This document shows positions 8,332-10,300 of a stretch of 10,300 nt of DNA, one piece after another. The stretch is from Isotricha intestinalis. Taxonomy: Eukaryota; Ciliophora; Litostomatea; Vestibuliferida; Isotrichidae. Each line of letters starts with the position of its first letter. The first letter of the stretch is position 1. The translations under genes were made by a program, and so were the position numbers. The stretch spans positions 1-10,300 of the forward strand of contig JAJJLU010004695.1 in NCBI GenBank assembly GCA_023807065.1, written 5' to 3'. The notes beneath the pieces were generated by a model that ran no database searches, was not told where the DNA came from, and saw nothing but the letters and a program-made list of their open reading frames with translations.

Positions 8332-9203
8332 AGAATTATCTTATACATAATTTTTATGATAAATTTTATAGAATTTTTCCTGTCAATAATATAGAAAATG
8401 TTAAAGAATACATGAAAGAAAAAAATAAAATTATAGAAAAGAGTTTGGATGATTTAAATGCTAAGATAGATATAGTAGATGAAAAAATTAAAATTAAGAA
8501 TAATAATCAAATTTTTATAACAACAAGATTAGAAGATAATAAAGGAAATGTTCAATTATTTAAATACCAAAATGACATAGAAAAAATGAAAGAAAAAGTT
8601 AATAATATAATAGAAGAAAATGATGTTATTAAATAATTAATAATGCTATAAGTAAAGAAGAAATTATAAGGAATAGTTCTTTAGAAGAAATTAACAAAAA
8701 TAATTAAAAATTTTGATGATTTTAGGAAAAAAAGTTCAAATGATATTTCTACATTATTTGAAAGATGTAATAAATTTGATTCTAAATTTGATAATATAGA
8801 TATAAAATTTGTTTATCAATTAAAATATATAGGTAAAAATAATAATAAAGATATTGATATAGAAAATATTATTAAAAATAAGAAAAAAGAATTTTTAAAT
8901 GAAGCAGAAAAAATGAATATTGTTTTAGAAAATAATATCATTGAATCTATGGATAAGAAAATTAATGAATTAAAAAGTTATAAAGAAGAATATGTAGAAA
9001 ATAGAATTAAAAACATAAAAGAAGGATTGAACAAATTATGTGATAAAATTAATAATTGTGAAAAAGATATTAAAGATTTAAAAGAGAATAAGATAAATAC
9101 AAATATAATTAGAAATAAAGTTATAAAAAATAATGAAGAAAAGAATGAAAAAAATAAAGGAAAAGAATCAGAAGACAAAGGAAGCTGCAGTTTTATTGAA
9201 TAA
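8328..9203 (+). pseudogene. Frame-broken coiled-coil protein gene
   Basis: Three overlapping plus-strand frames give one continuous style of protein. Frame 0 (8328-8636) reads FYDKFYRIFPVNNIENVKEY, then from ATG 8412 a Lys/Glu/Ile/Asn-rich helix to TAA at 8634-8636. Frame 2 continues from 8633 with IINNAISKEEIIRNSSLEEI to TAA at 8705-8707. Frame 0 resumes from about 8700 (IIKNFDDFRKKSSNDISTLF) and runs to TAA at 9201-9203. Heptad-like spacing of Ile/Leu/Met between charged residues marks long coiled coils, especially about 8430-8640 and 8880-9110. No family was recognised. The two internal breaks compensate each other, and a third break probably lies at 8326-8331. The last codons and stop sit at the edge of a bacterial-like island, so the gene may be truncated by that insertion. 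Likely a decayed gene; sequencing error or recoding are alternatives. Confidence 0.6.
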
Positions 9204-9284
9204 TTCCTTGCTTAAAAAATCCTCTGTATCAATTGAAAACTCAAGACGTCCAAAGAGATTCTGCGAAAAAAGGTTATAATCCAT
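9180..9284 (-). pseudogene. Truncated start of a second bacterial gene
   Basis: From ATG at 9284 the minus strand reads MDYNLFSQNLFGRLEFSIDT, then EDFLSKELFNKTAAS, before leaving the G/C-richer DNA. The frame itself meets TGA at 9168-9170, inside the reverse strand of the coiled-coil gene. A good Shine-Dalgarno precedes the ATG, and the start is two bases from the stop of the phosphodiesterase fragment, so the two were neighbours in an operon. About 35 residues are too few to name a family; none was recognised. Without the rest of the gene no function can be expected here. Confidence 0.5.
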
Positions 9285-9285
9285 T

Positions 9286-9441
9286 TTATTCCTCCGGAAG
9301 AATTCTGTTTGTAGTAAATATATTAACGCCGAATTTAAGCATTCTGTTAAGTGTTTCCTTCCGATCAACCGTCCAGCACGCCGTATCGATACCGCTGTCT
9401 GCCATATATTCAAGGGTTTCATCAGTCAGCTTATTGTTTTT
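9286..9441 (-). pseudogene. C-terminal fragment of a bacterial glycerophosphodiester phosphodiesterase
   Basis: The minus strand reads about 51 codons to TAA at 9286-9288, including DETLEYMADSGIDTACWTVD and LKFGVNIFTTNR. The pattern W-T-V-[ND] ... G-V-x-x-[IF]-x-T-N-R is the last conserved part of the GDPD family (TIM-barrel enzymes such as GlpQ/UgpQ that hydrolyse glycerophosphodiesters to glycerol-3-phosphate and an alcohol). The catalytic His and Glu/Asp residues of that family lie near the N-terminus and are missing, so the fragment cannot be an active enzyme. Upstream, the frame meets TAG at 9445-9447 right after the G/C-richer sequence ends. Codon use is bacterial, unlike the host. The donor is probably a gut-type Firmicute-like bacterium, but that is only an impression from composition. 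Confidence 0.65.
9291..9295 (-). promoter_or_regulatory. Shine-Dalgarno sequence (GGAGG)
   Basis: On the minus strand GGAGG lies six bases before ATG at 9284-9282 and overlaps the end of the upstream frame (CCG GAG GAA TAA). A ribosome-binding site embedded in the preceding gene's stop is typical of bacterial operons and has no role in a eukaryotic nucleus. It is strong support for a bacterial origin of this island. Confidence 0.6.
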
Positions 9442-9549
9442 TAACTATTGTACTCATTTTTATTATTATCGTAAATTCATCTCATTATTAAATAAATAAA
9501 TACCAATAAAATTATAAAAGGAAATAAAAATAATTTTAAAAATATATAA
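9442..9549. other. AT-rich spacer right of the bacterial-like island
   Basis: Return to host-like A/T composition. A short plus-strand open stretch (9496-9546, NTNKIIKGNKNNFKNI) is in frame with the next reading frame but separated from it by TAA at 9547-9549. It may be a continuation of the same decayed gene. Nothing else was recognised. Confidence 0.4.
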
Positions 9550-9856
9550 GAATTTATAAAAGGAAAGATAGAAGAAAAGAAATTAAAAATTTGTAAAATA
9601 TTTTTAAGAAAAAATCATAGTGAAATTGAATGCAAATTTAAAGATTTTAACGTTTTTAAAAAAATGTGGATTTTCACATATAGGATGTAATTGTTATATA
9701 GACTATTATGGTATTTTAATTTATCATAAAAGTAAATATTATAATACAAAAGTTATGGATATTTTTAAAACCAAAAAAGATAATATTTACATAAAGAATT
9801 ATAGAATAAATAAATATATTAAAAAAGATATAGGGAAAAAGAAAAGATTTAATTAA
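9550..9856 (+). pseudogene. Frame-broken Lys/Tyr/Cys-containing reading frame
   Basis: Frame 1 reads from 9550 (EFIKGKIEEKKLKICKIFLR, then KNHSEIECKFKDFNVFKK). It stays open to TAA at 9688-9690 but loses sense after the seven-A run at 9658-9664. Frame 2 then continues CGFSHIGCNCYIDYYGILIY and on through KVMDIFKTKKDNIYIKNYRI to TAA at 9854-9856. Removing one A from the run joins the two into about 100 residues. The Cys cluster (C-x7-C-x-C) is unusual for this window, but no zinc-binding or other family pattern could be matched. There is no clear start codon. It could be a decayed gene, an internal exon, or part of the same gene as the coiled-coil frame now split by the bacterial-like island. 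Confidence 0.4.
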
Positions 9857-9894
9857 ATTAAAAAATAATATTAAAGGAGAAAATAATAATATAG

Positions 9895-10300
9895 AGAAAG
9901 AGAATAATAAGGAATTTTAAATCTAAGAAATTAATTTCTTCCTCACTGAACAGTGAGGCTTTTGTTAATAACAAAAAAATTAATTATAATAATAATTATA
10001 ATAATATTAATTATAATAGAATATATCATCCAGAAAAGAATAAAATAAAATATTCTAATTATATATATGAAAAAAATAATAATAATAATAATAAAATTAA
10101 TAATAATAATATTATTAATTATAATAAAAAAGATATGGAAATAAAAGAAAATAATGAAAGAGGTTTAAATAATACACTATCTAAAGTAGATAATAAAGTA
10201 TATAAAAATTTAAAAATAGTTGATTATAAAGATGAAAAATTAAATTTAAAAAAAATTTTAATAATAAAAATAATAATAAGGGAAATAATATTTCTGATAA
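9895..10300 (+). CDS. Asn-rich low-complexity open frame running off the right edge
   Basis: Frame 1 is open from 9895 to the window end (135 codons) with no stop. It reads FKSKKLISSSLNSEAFVNN, then a long Asn/Tyr/Lys/Ile-rich part with runs of six and four Asn, then KKDMEIKENNERGLNNTLSK and KVYKNLKIVDYKDEKLNL. Such poly-Asn stretches come from AAT repeats and are typical of AT-rich protists. After the A-run at 10248-10255 the present frame turns into unlikely Ile-rich sequence, while the +1 frame reads NFNNKNNNKGNNISD, so a further frame break there is likely. No start codon lies near the beginning, so it is an internal piece of a larger or decayed gene. A possible join to the preceding frame is at 9911-9919. 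No function is assigned. Confidence 0.4.
9925..9940. repeat. Perfect 16-bp palindrome
   Basis: AAGAAATTAATTTCTT is its own reverse complement over all 16 bases. It abuts directly a second, G/C-rich palindrome at 9941-9958. A/T-only palindromes are common in such DNA, but a perfect 16-mer adjoining another is less so. No function is assigned. Confidence 0.7.
9941..9958. repeat. G/C-rich inverted repeat (8-bp arms, AA centre)
   Basis: CCTCACTG and CAGTGAGG are exact reverse complements separated by AA, followed by CTTTTGTT. In a bacterium this would pass for a rho-independent terminator, or for an end hairpin of an IS200/IS605-type element. Here it lies inside an open frame that continues on both sides (SSSLNSEAF). 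It is the most G/C-rich spot of the right end, about 500 bp from the bacterial-like island. It may be foreign, or simply coding. Confidence 0.55.
9980..10018. repeat. Imperfect AAT/TAT trinucleotide tract
   Basis: An irregular run of AAT, TAT and ATT triplets encodes Asn/Tyr/Ile in the overlapping plus-strand open frame. This is simple-sequence expansion typical of very AT-rich protist genomes. Confidence 0.7.
10076..10120. repeat. AAT microsatellite encoding poly-Asn
   Basis: Six consecutive AAT triplets, then AAA ATT and four more AAT triplets with ATT/TAT variants. They encode Asn runs in the overlapping open frame. Length variation here would stay in frame, so such tracts are tolerated inside coding sequence. 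Confidence 0.75.

Larger units (their letters stand above)
9180..9441 (-). other. Bacterial-like DNA island
   Basis: About 260 bp with near 40% G+C (9241-9420) interrupts DNA of roughly 20% or less. On the minus strand it has complete bacterial gene grammar: the tail of one gene, a Shine-Dalgarno sequence and the start of a second gene. Codon choice (CCG, CGG, GCG, ACG, GGC, CTG) is absent or rare in the neighbouring genes. The right edge is near 9441, where a T-run begins and the next minus-strand codons lead to a stop at 9445-9447. The left edge is uncertain, between about 9177 and 9207. No terminal repeat, transposase or duplicated target was seen. It is either a captured fragment of bacterial DNA or a chimeric join in the assembly. 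Confidence 0.65.

Noticed and set aside
8978..9178. Minus-strand ORF of 66 codons, Phe/Ser/Leu-rich
   Set aside because: Mirror image of the Lys/Asn/Glu-rich coiled-coil coding strand; hydrophobicity is an artefact of T-rich codons.
9168..9422. Minus-strand ORF of 84 codons starting at 9422
   Set aside because: Its first half is the wrong frame of the phosphodiesterase fragment. Only the part from the internal ATG at 9284, behind the Shine-Dalgarno, looks real.
9233..9499. Plus-strand ORF of 88 codons across the bacterial-like island
   Set aside because: Antisense of the phosphodiesterase fragment; it crosses the right border into host DNA and has no sensible motif.
9941..9966. Rho-independent terminator
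   Set aside because: It has the right shape, but lies within a eukaryote-like open frame with no bacterial gene ending there; recorded as a repeat instead.
640..10300. Euplotes-type code (TGA = Cys with frameshifting at AAA-TAA) for the whole window
   Set aside because: The giant gene and serpin have no in-frame TGA and use TGT/TGC for Cys, and they need no frameshift. Composition and multi-gene layout also do not suggest gene-sized Euplotes chromosomes. Kept only as a comparison for the flanks.
1..10300. tRNA, rRNA, CRISPR array, transposase or spliceosomal introns
   Set aside because: No cloverleaf-like G/C blocks, no regularly spaced repeats, no DDE or reverse-transcriptase motif, and no GT...AG intron that would rescue any of the broken frames was found by eye.

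Overview
The window looks like nuclear DNA of a very AT-rich single-celled eukaryote. Two long, intron-free, intact genes use ordinary TAA stops, TGT/TGC cysteines and CAA glutamines, so the standard genetic code fits them. Both products carry signal peptides, one has a C-terminal membrane anchor, and the non-coding DNA is almost pure A/T. A gut or rumen protist (for example a standard-code ciliate) or another anaerobic protist would fit, as would a Dictyostelium-like or Entamoeba-like genome. I cannot fix the lineage from sequence alone.

Layout: (1) 2-327, plus strand, the end of an acidic Lys/Asn-rich protein, with a probable frame break at a run of seven A. (2) 328-639, an AT-rich spacer holding a small G/C-rich hairpin. 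(3) 640-6312, minus strand, an intact 1890-residue secretory-pathway type I membrane protein built of repeated beta-sandwich modules resembling PPC (bacterial pre-peptidase C-terminal) domains. (4) 6624-7778, minus strand, an intact secreted serpin with an inhibitory-type hinge, head-to-tail with the giant gene. (5) 7779-8327, a mostly empty AT-rich spacer. (6) 8328-9203, plus strand, a coiled-coil gene whose frame is broken in at least three places. (7) about 9180-9441, a roughly 0.26 kb G/C-richer island that reads on the minus strand as bacterial DNA: the end of a glycerophosphodiester phosphodiesterase, a Shine-Dalgarno sequence overlapping its stop, and the start of a next gene. (8) 9550-10300, plus strand, two further broken or open low-complexity reading frames, with two abutting palindromes and AAT repeats.

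The window thus has an intact core of two surface or secreted protein genes, and flanks of decayed or frame-broken reading frames. The core has no frame break in 6.8 kb, while the flanks have six or seven in about 2.3 kb. That contrast argues against uniform sequencing error and for pseudogenes, or less likely recoding, in the flanks. The short bacterial piece abuts the coiled-coil gene and apparently supplies its last codons and stop. It is the most unusual element here, provided it is not a chimeric assembly join. The serpin and the giant protein could both act at or outside the cell surface, but no direct functional link between them is visible.
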